Notes: generated from the sequence alone by a model not told the origin. DNA of 5,996 nt from Bacteroidales bacterium (GCA_021647685.1 JAKIUH010000285.1:1-5996); one strand, 5' to 3'. Positions 1 to 5,996 are shown, counted from the stretch's first letter. Numbers and translations are program-made.

Positions 1-1365
1 GATTTGGGTACTGCATTGGTCTTGCTTATTACAGGATATGGCATTTTGTTCGTAGGGGGAATTAATTGGAAAATATGGATAACTATTGTAGTAGTATTGG
101 GACTCTCTGCTCCTTTGTTGTATGGACAGCTTAAACCCTACCAAAAAAAGCGTATTTCAGATTTTGTAGGTAAGCCAAGCTATCATGTTAAACAAGCACT
201 TATAGCCATAGGTTCTGGGGGTCTTGAAGGCAAATCAAAAGAAAACTCTACACAGACACAGCTCAAATTTTTGCCAGTTTCATCTACAGACTTTATCTTT
301 GCCTATTTGGGAGAACGATTGGGATTTAAAGGAATGATGACAGTCATTGTACTATATATCTTACTCATATTTAATTTACTCTATATCTCTGCCAAAACAA
401 ACACTCCGGACAGTGTTGTTTTTAATATTCCTGCCCCTGAGCATTACAAAATGATTTACAGATCAAAAGTTATCGGCTTGGATAATTGTTGGGATTTGTG
501 GTTAAACCATGAGCACAAGGTGGCGGTAGTCAGCATACGAGCCACCACACGAAATGTTGAAAGTTCTCTTGAAAACCTTTATGCAGCAATGGTCTCGGCT
601 AAAGGAGAGCTAATATTGAGCAAACAGGATACTTTTCGATATTGTTTGGCTCCTGATAAAAAAGCTGCTGTACATGTCGGGTGGTTGTTAAGCACGGCTT
701 TTTTATCAAAAGACATTATCCCCAAAATAGATTCGCTGTATCAAGAAGGCGTAAAAGATTTTATTCTTATGGGGCACAGCCAAGGTGGAGCTATCAATTA
801 TTTGTTGACGGCATACCTTTACAACTTAATAGAACAAAACAAATTACCCGGCGATATTCGATTTAAAACTTATTGTAGTGCTGCTCCAAAACCCGGCAAC
901 CTATTTTTTGCCTATTATTATGAAAGCATTACAAAGAATTGGGCTTTTAATGTGGTAAATTCTGCCGACTGGGTTCCTGAGACACCTATTTCTATTCAAA
1001 CTTTGGATGATTTTAATGAAACCAATTTGTTTAAAAATGCAAAAAAAGAAATTCGAAAACTTAAATTTCCCAAAAATATGGTGCTTAAACATATTTATAA
1101 TCAGTTGGATAAACCCACTAAAAAAGCACAGAGGAAATATGAAAAATACCTTGGAGAGATGACTTCTAAATTGATTCGGAAAAAGTTGTCCGGTTTTTCG
1201 CCTCCTGAATATTTCAATAGTAATAACTATGTCAGAACGGGACAAACCGTGGTGTTATTTGCTAATGATAAATATTTTGAGAAATTCCCTGAGAGCAGCA
1301 ATGATATCGGGATTCATCATAATTTTAATGCGTATTTGTTTTTACTTTCGATGTTTAAAAATTAA
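1..1365 (+). CDS. RodA/FtsW (SEDS) C-terminal half fused in frame to a class 3 lipase; 5' partial
   Basis: The frame is already open at base 1 (codon GAT; first visible residues DLGTALVLLITG), so the start lies upstream. Counting that Asp as residue 1, residues 2-42 form two membrane helices, 43-111 a loop and 112-130 another helix. This matches the second half of RodA: LKPYQKKR, IAIGSGGL, STQTQLKFLP and TDFIFA. Asp97 (289-291) aligns with the catalytic Asp262 of E. coli RodA. At about residues 125-136 the SEDS sequence stops and a lipase begins: GLDNCWDLW, GHSQGG with nucleophile Ser260 (778-780), Asp323 in SADWVPETP and His439/His440 near the end give a Lipase_3 triad. SEDS helices 9-10 (normally with LPFISYGGSS) and the lipase signal peptide are absent. 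No stop or frameshift separates the parts. SEDS enzymes polymerise glycan strands, whereas class 3 lipases hydrolyse acylglycerols or other esters; the actual substrate is unknown. A genuine fusion, a decayed rodA copy captured by a lipase gene, or an assembly chimera are all possible. Confidence 0.85.
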   Translation, partial: DLGTALVLLITGYGILFVGGINWKIWITIVVVLGLSAPLLYGQLKPYQKKRISDFVGKPSYHVKQALIAIGSGGLEGKSKENSTQTQLKFLPVSSTDFIFAYLGERLGFKGMMTVIVLYILLIFNLLYISAKTNTPDSVVFNIPAPEHYKMIYRSKVIGLDNCWDLWLNHEHKVAVVSIRATTRNVESSLENLYAAMVSAKGELILSKQDTFRYCLAPDKKAAVHVGWLLSTAFLSKDIIPKIDSLYQEGVKDFILMGHSQGGAINYLLTAYLYNLIEQNKLPGDIRFKTYCSAAPKPGNLFFAYYYESITKNWAFNVVNSADWVPETPISIQTLDDFNETNLFKNAKKEIRKLKFPKNMVLKHIYNQLDKPTKKAQRKYEKYLGEMTSKLIRKKLSGFSPPEYFNSNNYVRTGQTVVLFANDKYFEKFPESSNDIGIHHNFNAYLFLLSMFKN

Positions 1366-1394
1366 GACTATTGCTAAAAATATATTGTATATTT

Positions 1395-1410
1395 CAATTA
1401 GCTGTAATTG
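1395..1410 (+). terminator. Weak hairpin after the SEDS-lipase gene
   Basis: CAATTA, a GCTG loop and TAATTG form a 6-bp stem 30 bp after the stop codon at 1363-1365. A further TTT/AAA pairing is possible across a two-base bulge. There is no run of T after it, so it is at best a poor intrinsic terminator; the position is the main argument. Confidence 0.25.
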
Positions 1411-1435
1411 TGAAAGTTAATACATGAAATATTCA

Positions 1436-1450
1436 TAATTAGGGCTTGCT
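1436..1450 (+). repeat. Left terminal inverted repeat of the MITE-like element
   Basis: TAATTAGGGCTTGCT is the exact reverse complement of 1676-1690. The outer TAATT probably belongs to the target site, and the element proper to begin at A1441. Confidence 0.75.
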
Positions 1451-1685
1451 GAAAAGCTCAGACGTGCATCTATTTTGGATTTTGTGAAGTGCAGATGTAT
1501 AGAAATACTTCAAACTGAACAAAATACAAAAGAGGTGTGAAGCTGAGCAGCAAAAAATATTATGGTTTGTATATAATAAATGCATGTTATTTCGGACATT
1601 GTATTTGAAAACCTTGCATTTCAACACAATAAAATAAATATAAAGTATTGATTAATAGTGTATTTAGCGTTTTTTAGCAAGCCCT
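1441..1685. mobile_element. MITE-like non-autonomous insertion element, 245 bp
   Basis: The ends are inverted repeats: AGGGCTTGCTGAAAA at 1441-1455 and the complement of TTTTTAGCAAGCCCT at 1671-1685, matching at 14 of 15 positions. AATT lies directly outside both ends (1437-1440 and 1686-1689) and is a plausible 4-bp target duplication. Because AATT is self-complementary, it could instead be part of the repeat, which would then be a perfect 15-bp pair (1436-1450/1676-1690). The interior is AT-rich and too short for a transposase. A minus-strand frame (1439-1627) runs into the left repeat and ends in ELFSKP, and on the same strand an ATGCAAGG lies near the right end. These could be the remnants of a transposase gene's two ends after internal deletion, but no catalytic domain remains. 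The parent family is not assigned with confidence; an IS1182- or IS4-like DDE element is a guess. It occupies most of the gene-free stretch 1366-1748. Confidence 0.7.
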
Positions 1686-1690
1686 AATTA
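1676..1690 (-). repeat. Right terminal inverted repeat of the MITE-like element
   Basis: AGCAAGCCCTAATTA is the exact reverse complement of 1436-1450. A T-run just inside it (1670-1675) pairs imperfectly with GAAAA inside the left end. Confidence 0.75.
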
Positions 1691-1705
1691 ATCTGTTGAT
1701 AGAAA

Positions 1706-1740
1706 ACAAGTATTTAGTGCACAAAAACTTCTCTACTTGT
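1706..1740 (-). terminator. Weak hairpin downstream of the transporter gene
   Basis: Read on the minus strand, ACAAGTA and TACTTGT can form a 7-bp stem with a 21-base loop, followed by TTTTC. It starts 8 bp after the transporter stop codon, where a terminator would be expected. The long loop and A/T-rich stem make it weak. Confidence 0.25.
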
Positions 1741-1748
1741 ATAAAAAA

Positions 1749-3338
1749 TCATAACAGTTTGGGCAAAACTTGCGAAGCAATAATAACAAAAACCAAAGCA
1801 ACAGGATACACTGTTGCATAGGCAATAGAAGCGGCATTACAATCGCTTTTTGAATTAACTACTGCTAATCCGGGTGTGCTGGTCATTGCACCGGTAATTA
1901 CTCCCAGTAATGTTAAAAAGTTCATTTTAAAAATGTACCTGCCAATAACTGCACCTACAATTACAGGAACTACCGCAATGGCTATACTACTAATTATCAA
2001 TTCTATACCGTTTTTGCTAATTGCTTCAACAAAATGTGCGCCTGCTTGTGTTCCAACTGATGCCATGAAAAGTAACAAACCCAATTCGCGCAGAAGTTGA
2101 TTTGCCGAACCGGACATTGACCAAATTACCGGTCCTGTTTTTCCTAACCTGCTTAATAAAATTCCTGCTGCCAAAGTACCGCCGGTCATACCTAAATTTA
2201 CACTGAAATTTCCAATAGGAATATTTATTTTCCCAAGAACAATACCTAATAAAATACCTAAAGCAATGGGTAAAAAATCAGTATGAGAAAGTTTTTTTGT
2301 ATCATTGCCCAATATTTTTTTTGCTGCTGTTACTCCGTTTTTTCCTCCGCTAATTCTTAAACGGTCTCCAAACCGGAAAATACTGTTGGCATTAGGGCTT
2401 ATTTCAATACCGCTGCGCTTAATTTTTAAGACTGTTGTGTTGTAATTCTTATTCAAATTAATTTCCGAATATTTTTTATTTACAATATCTTTATTGGTAA
2501 CTAAAACCCATTCAGTAACAATTTCTTTGCTTTGGGGTATTTCATCAGGGTATTCTTTACCGATAAGTATTTTTGCCTGTTCAATAGCCTCTTGAGTACC
2601 AATTACGCGAAGGATATCACCATTATATATTTTTTCCTTAGAACTTGCAGGTCTTACTTTTCCTTGATGCATGATTTTTGATAAAACTACATTTGCCATT
2701 TCAGAAATTCGTGTTTCTGCAATACTTTTGTTGTTTATATTCGGATTTTCTACATTAAGGTTAACACCTTTCAGCGCCGGATTATCTTTTCTTATTCCTG
2801 CTTCATAATTTTGTTCTTCATCTTTTATGTTTATTTTAAAAATGCTTGGTAAAATATTTATTGAAAGTATTACACCGATTACACCAAAAGAATAGGCAAT
2901 TCCATACCCTACGGCTGCTTGTGCAGAACCTGTACTCTCAATGGCTGCTGCTAATCCCGGTGTGCTTGTTAATGCTCCGTTGAATATCCCTATGGCAATA
3001 TCCGGTTTAAGTTGAAAAATTTTACTTAAAGCAATAAATATAGCGGCAGCACTTATAAGAGCAATCAAACTTGTGAGTATTAAAGAGCGTCCGTATTTGC
3101 GAAAAGCTTCAAAAAAACCGGGACCGGCTTGCATGCCTATTGTAAATATAAAAAGTAATAGGCCAAACTTCATAAAATCATCAGGAACCATCATTCCAAA
3201 ATGTCCCAATAGCAAGGCAACAAAAATCACTGCAGAAATATCAAAAGAAAATCCGAAGATTTTGATACGCCCAATAATCATTCCGAAAGCAACAATAATA
3301 AAAAGTGCAATATATCCGTGAGAAAGTAGTTCGTTCAT
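1749..3338 (-). CDS. AspT/YidE/YbjL family transporter with two TrkA_C domains
   Basis: This 529-residue inner-membrane protein belongs to the aspartate:alanine exchanger (AAE) family, whose studied member AspT exchanges aspartate for alanine. The substrate here cannot be read from sequence. The order is typical: a membrane half (about residues 8-168), two TrkA_C/RCK_C regulatory domains in the cytoplasm (about 190-262 and 270-345), and a second membrane half (about 352-528). The halves are a visible internal duplication: GALTSTPGLA at 121-130 and GAMTSTPGLA at 483-492; GLLLFIFTIGMQAG at 59-72 and GLLLFMASVGTQAG at 420-433. Each TrkA_C domain ends in a GD.LR.. turn (NGDILRVIG at 239-247, FGDRLRISG at 323-331). 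Length is close to that usual for the family (about 550). The ATG at 3336-3338 is preferred because it starts directly before the first helix and lies about 20 bp after a promoter box. The gene is alone on its strand. YidE/YbjL-like or another AAE subgroup cannot be distinguished. Confidence 0.93.
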   Translation of the reverse strand: MNELLSHGYIALFIIVAFGMIIGRIKIFGFSFDISAVIFVALLLGHFGMMVPDDFMKFGLLLFIFTIGMQAGPGFFEAFRKYGRSLILTSLIALISAAAIFIALSKIFQLKPDIAIGIFNGALTSTPGLAAAIESTGSAQAAVGYGIAYSFGVIGVILSINILPSIFKINIKDEEQNYEAGIRKDNPALKGVNLNVENPNINNKSIAETRISEMANVVLSKIMHQGKVRPASSKEKIYNGDILRVIGTQEAIEQAKILIGKEYPDEIPQSKEIVTEWVLVTNKDIVNKKYSEINLNKNYNTTVLKIKRSGIEISPNANSIFRFGDRLRISGGKNGVTAAKKILGNDTKKLSHTDFLPIALGILLGIVLGKINIPIGNFSVNLGMTGGTLAAGILLSRLGKTGPVIWSMSGSANQLLRELGLLLFMASVGTQAGAHFVEAISKNGIELIISSIAIAVVPVIVGAVIGRYIFKMNFLTLLGVITGAMTSTPGLAVVNSKSDCNAASIAYATVYPVALVFVIIASQVLPKLL

Positions 3339-3503
3339 TAATTTTTAATTTTTTGTTGGCAAAAGTACGAATTTATTTTCGGCTATTGTTTTCTTGAAAA
3401 AAAAGTTAATAATCTTTTAATAAATATCTTTAAAAAATTACTAAAATTAAGTGATTTATACTAATTTTAAATTTTAATTTAATAATGTTGTTTTCATTGG
3501 ATT
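3339..3503. promoter_or_regulatory. Divergent intergenic region between transporter and phosphatase operon
   Basis: These 165 bp of very AT-rich DNA separate two divergently transcribed genes, so they must hold promoters for both. The minus-strand promoter is readable (3359-3367). For the plus strand no exact TAnnTTTG box was found; TAATTTTA at 3462-3469 is a weak candidate. Several overlapping A- and T-tracts occur, but no convincing operator palindrome. Confidence 0.5.
3359..3367 (-). promoter_or_regulatory. Bacteroidota-type -7 promoter box for the transporter gene
   Basis: On the minus strand the sequence reads TACTTTTGC, an exact fit to the TAnnTTTG consensus of the Bacteroidota primary sigma factor. 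It lies 20 bp before the ATG at 3338, implying a 5' leader of roughly 13-16 bases. No clear TTTG-like -33 box is seen about 20 bases further upstream. Confidence 0.5.
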
Positions 3504-5528
3504 ATGAGTGTATTAAACTTAACAAAAAGACTTGTATTATTTTTTTTATTGATGTTTTGGTTATTGCCTGTTTTTGCTCAAAACAATTTTGTTTTTAGAG
3601 GAAAAGTTACTTATACCAACAAGCCTATGAATAAGGCAGATGTTTTAGTTTATGAAAACGGTGCATTAATTAACTATTTACAAACAAACAGTTACGGCTC
3701 TTTTAACTTAAGTTTAGAAACGCAAAAAAAGTATTTACTTGAATTTAAAAGTGCTACTTTCCCTGCACAAAAAGTTATTATTTCAACTTTTATCAACGAT
3801 AAAAAAAAGAAAAACTTAAATCCTGATAGAGTTACTATTCGCTTTCCTTTAAAGGAAAATGCTGAAAATACCAAAAAATCAAATCAAAATATTTATTCTT
3901 TTTCTTTAAATGATAATGGTTTTTTTAATGAGGAAAAAGTAATTGTAAAAAAAGAAGATACTTCTGTTAAAGATGAAAAATTGGATTTGACCAATGAAAT
4001 CATCCAAAAGAAAGACAAAATTGTAAAGTTGGATAGTCTTGTTGAGGATAAAAAAGACGAAATAACAAAAATAATTCAAGATTTACCCGATGAAGATGCC
4101 AAAAATGCAGATGCTAAATTACAAACTGTTTATGCCAAAATGGACAGTATATTATTAATTGCTGAAAAAAAGGGAAACTTAATGCTCCAATCGGCTGATT
4201 TAAAAAGAAAGGAAATTATTGCAAACGCCTATATCAGTACACCAAAAATTAGCACAATTGATGTAAAAAAGGAAATAGAAAAACCAACAAAGGATGAGTT
4301 AAACAATATCGGAGTAAATGATAAAGAGTTTTATGAACGCAAAGATATTAAAGCGTATCAAAAGACGATTGCAAATCTGGAAAAATCAAAACTAAATTCA
4401 AAAAAAGATAGTGTTAAATATCTTGATTATTTAGTTAAAATGAAAGAAGAGATGCTGAAATCTGCCAATTTAAAACTTGAACTGGATAAATTGAATGCTC
4501 GCACACATGAGGATCGTATTGAGTTGGAAAACAGGCAATTGATGATTTCACAGATTGAGCAGGAAATTCAAAATGCAAAAAATAAAATAGAATTGCAGCA
4601 AGCCGAAATTAAAAATAAAAACTTGATGCTTTTATTTGCAATAACAGGCTTATTATTTTTTGTGATTTTATTTGTTGTGGTTTATCAAAACTATCGTTTA
4701 AAGAAGCGAACCAACGAACGATTGGAACAACAAAACCAAGAAATTGCCTTGAAAAATAAAAAAATCATTGACAGCATTACTTATGCTAAAACTATTCAGC
4801 AGGCAATTTTGCCTTTAAAATCTACACTTGATAAATACTTTGAAACTTTTGTGATATTTCAACCCAAAGATATTGTAAGTGGTGATTTTTATTGGTTTAC
4901 ACATTTTGAGGATACAAATACCAGTGTAGTTGCGGTTGTAGATTGTACCGGACACGGCGTACCGGGTGCTTTTATGTCAATGATTGGAAACCGTTTGCTG
5001 GTTGAAGTAGTTAATGAGAGTAAAATAACTGAGCCAAAAGAAATATTGGAAAAATTAGATGCAGGCTTGCGTCAGGCGCTTATGCAAGATGAAACTTTAA
5101 ATAATGACGGAATGGATATGTGTGTTTGCACAATTCATAATCGTGGAAATTCTACTTTTAATGTCGAATTTGCCGGTGCAAAACGACCTTTATTTTATGC
5201 ACATGATAATGAAGTGCAATTTATTAAAGGAACCGTTAGAGGAATTGGCGGAAGAGCTCGTTTAAGAAGAAAAGGAATAAAACCTTTTGTATCGCACAAT
5301 TTGGAGTTAAAAAAAGGGGATATGCTTTATTTAACAACCGATGGTTTCTTAGATTTACAGTCACCGGAAAGAAAAAAATTCGGGAGAAAGAATTTTATTG
5401 ACTTATTAAATTCCGGAAAAGATAAATCAATGGAAGATCAACGATATAAAATAGTCAATGCTTTGGATATTCATAGAGGAAATGAATTACAAATTGACGA
5501 TATAACAATAATGGGAATCAAATTATAG
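3504..5528 (+). CDS. Membrane-anchored SpoIIE/PP2C-family serine phosphatase with exported sensor region
   Basis: Residues 1-25 are a signal peptide (KR, then a hydrophobic stretch ending PVFAQ). Residues 28-115 look like a carboxypeptidase-regulatory-like beta-sandwich (FRGKVTYTNKPMNKADVLVY, then GSFNLSL). Residues 145-370 are highly charged and largely helical, with a strong coiled coil at about 310-372. A membrane helix follows at about 374-394 and then a linker typical of Bacteroidota phosphatases of this class (NQEIALKNKKIIDSITYAKT). The catalytic PP2C/SpoIIE domain fills about 440-674, with the metal-binding acidic residues in place: Asp461 in DIVSGDFYW, Asp480 in DCTGHGVPGAF, Asp535/Asp538 in NDGMDM, Asp613 in TTDGFLD, and Asp665/Asp666 in DDITIMGI. 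The N-terminus should be periplasmic and the phosphatase cytoplasmic. It likely dephosphorylates the SiaC-like protein encoded 28 bp downstream, as SiaA does in Pseudomonas. No Shine-Dalgarno sequence precedes the ATG, as is usual in this phylum. The sensed signal is unknown. Confidence 0.93.
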   Translation: MSVLNLTKRLVLFFLLMFWLLPVFAQNNFVFRGKVTYTNKPMNKADVLVYENGALINYLQTNSYGSFNLSLETQKKYLLEFKSATFPAQKVIISTFINDKKKKNLNPDRVTIRFPLKENAENTKKSNQNIYSFSLNDNGFFNEEKVIVKKEDTSVKDEKLDLTNEIIQKKDKIVKLDSLVEDKKDEITKIIQDLPDEDAKNADAKLQTVYAKMDSILLIAEKKGNLMLQSADLKRKEIIANAYISTPKISTIDVKKEIEKPTKDELNNIGVNDKEFYERKDIKAYQKTIANLEKSKLNSKKDSVKYLDYLVKMKEEMLKSANLKLELDKLNARTHEDRIELENRQLMISQIEQEIQNAKNKIELQQAEIKNKNLMLLFAITGLLFFVILFVVVYQNYRLKKRTNERLEQQNQEIALKNKKIIDSITYAKTIQQAILPLKSTLDKYFETFVIFQPKDIVSGDFYWFTHFEDTNTSVVAVVDCTGHGVPGAFMSMIGNRLLVEVVNESKITEPKEILEKLDAGLRQALMQDETLNNDGMDMCVCTIHNRGNSTFNVEFAGAKRPLFYAHDNEVQFIKGTVRGIGGRARLRRKGIKPFVSHNLELKKGDMLYLTTDGFLDLQSPERKKFGRKNFIDLLNSGKDKSMEDQRYKIVNALDIHRGNELQIDDITIMGIKL

Positions 5529-5556
5529 GTAAAACATACAATTTCAGTATTTGGAA

Positions 5557-5949
5557 ATGGAAAATTTATACATAGAAGGAGAACAAGGTAATTATTATGT
5601 TCCAACGGTTGATTTTAATGCAGAAACCGGTGTTTGTACTATATCGGGCAGATCATATCTTGAAGATACTACAGAGTTTTATCTGCCCTTGTTAGAATGG
5701 TTAGATCAATATTTTACAGAGGTTAACAAGCCCATCCAATTTAATGTGAAACTTACTTATTATAATACTTCCAGTTCACGCTCTGTTTTGGATATATTGG
5801 ATTTATTGAAAATATATGAAGACAGAGGCGGAGAGGTGGAAGTTAATTGGTATTGCAGAGAAGAGGATTATGAAGTGATGAAAGAAGAAGTAGAAGACTA
5901 CGTGGAAGAAAGTGAAATTGACATTAATTTGGTAACCTATTCTGATTAA
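5557..5949 (+). CDS. SiaC-family regulatory phosphoprotein (DUF1987)
   Basis: This small acidic cytoplasmic protein of 130 residues matches the DUF1987/SiaC family. The pattern is MENLYIEGEQG, then a strand and turn ending in ISGRSYLED, a helix with LLEWLDQYF, and the signature TYYNTSSSRSVLDILDLL. In Pseudomonas SiaC the Thr in the equivalent NTSS site is phosphorylated by SiaB and dephosphorylated by the PP2C phosphatase SiaA, and the unphosphorylated form activates the diguanylate cyclase SiaD. Here the equivalent residue is Thr71 (5767-5769). The gene follows the phosphatase by 28 bp and is surely co-transcribed with it, which supports a substrate relationship. The ATG at 5557 is chosen over a TTG two codons upstream (5551), because family members usually begin at this MENL-type position. 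The C-terminus is rich in Glu/Asp. The family call is strong; what the protein controls here is not known. Confidence 0.9.
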   Translation: MENLYIEGEQGNYYVPTVDFNAETGVCTISGRSYLEDTTEFYLPLLEWLDQYFTEVNKPIQFNVKLTYYNTSSSRSVLDILDLLKIYEDRGGEVEVNWYCREEDYEVMKEEVEDYVEESEIDINLVTYSD

Positions 5950-5963
5950 AAGTTTTAGATTAT

Positions 5964-5996
5964 ATGACTGTAAAAAAATACTTATCGTTTGTTAAG
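5964..5996 (+). CDS. Possible start of a third operon gene, cut by the window edge
   Basis: An ATG 14 bp after the SiaC-like stop codon opens a frame of 11 codons (MTVKKYLSFVK) that is still open at the last base. The short gap and same strand suggest continuation of the operon. Too little is visible to name the product; a SiaB-like kinase or a signalling output protein would fit the context, but nothing seen supports either. Confidence 0.4.
   Translation, partial: MTVKKYLSFVK

Noticed and set aside
681..866. Open frame of 61 codons on the plus strand
   Set aside because: It overlaps the lipase active-site region in another frame; the lipase frame is clearly the coding one.
901..1245. Open frame of 114 codons on the minus strand
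   Set aside because: It lies wholly inside the lipase part of the fusion gene, is rich in Phe/Ile/Lys as expected from antisense of AT-rich DNA, and has no recognisable motif.
1229..1420. Open frame of 63 codons on the plus strand running past the fusion gene's stop
   Set aside because: Most of it overlaps the lipase C-terminus in another frame and it resembles no known protein. It was considered as a frameshifted tail, but the lipase frame ends naturally after the HH motif.
1366..1748. tRNA, small RNA gene or CRISPR array in the largest gene-free stretch
   Set aside because: No cloverleaf-like arms, no regularly spaced repeats and no strong GC-rich stems were seen; the MITE-like element accounts for most of it.
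1876..2100. Open frame of 74 codons on the plus strand
   Set aside because: It is antisense to the second membrane half of the transporter, whose family motifs fix the real strand.
3073..3321. Open frame of 82 codons on the plus strand
   Set aside because: It is antisense to the first membrane half of the transporter and has no promoter or family motif.
3692..3874. Open frame of 60 codons on the minus strand
   Set aside because: It is antisense to the phosphatase sensor region; Phe-rich composition reflects Lys codons on the other strand.
3504..5528. Sporulation function suggested by the SpoIIE-like domain
   Set aside because: The domain is a general PP2C phosphatase module; the architecture and neighbour fit a signalling pathway, and nothing else points to endospores.
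5551..5556. TTG start two codons upstream of the SiaC-like ATG
   Set aside because: The ATG at 5557 fits the usual N-terminus of the family, and nothing before the TTG favours it as a start.

Overview
The window looks like chromosomal DNA of a Bacteroidota (Bacteroidetes) bacterium. The evidence is AT-rich DNA, starts without a purine-rich Shine-Dalgarno sequence, a TAnnTTTG-type promoter box, and gene families typical of that phylum (a SpoIIE-type phosphatase with the phylum's usual linker, a DUF1987/SiaC protein and a Bacteroidota-type class 3 lipase). The genus cannot be told from the sequence.

Left part (1-1365, + strand): one uninterrupted frame, already open at the left edge, that joins two unrelated proteins. 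Its first ~130 visible residues are the C-terminal half of a RodA/FtsW (SEDS) peptidoglycan polymerase, up to the helix after the large extracellular loop. The rest is a class 3 lipase/esterase with a full Ser-Asp-His set but no signal peptide. The last two SEDS helices are missing. This fusion is the most unusual object in the window; it may be a real rearrangement or an assembly chimera.

Gene-free stretch (1366-1748): most of it is a 245-bp MITE-like element (1441-1685) with near-perfect ends (AGGGCTTGCT...AGCAAGCCCT) and an AATT flank on both sides. Weak hairpins lie on either side.

Middle (1749-3338, - strand): a complete AspT/YidE/YbjL-type transporter with two homologous membrane halves around two TrkA_C (RCK_C) domains. 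A TACTTTTGC box just upstream is a good Bacteroidota -7 promoter element. A 165-bp AT-rich divergent region separates it from the next operon.

Right part (3504-5996, + strand): a likely signalling operon. The first gene encodes an exported-N-terminus, single-helix membrane protein with a beta-sandwich domain, a long charged helical region and a cytoplasmic SpoIIE/PP2C phosphatase. 28 bp after its stop codon comes a SiaC-family phosphoprotein (DUF1987) with the conserved YNTSS phosphosite. A further reading frame starts 14 bp later and runs off the edge. By analogy with the Pseudomonas SiaABCD pathway, the phosphatase would sense an envelope signal and dephosphorylate the SiaC-like protein. 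The matching kinase (SiaB-like) and output enzyme are not in the window. The three units do not obviously form a single pathway.
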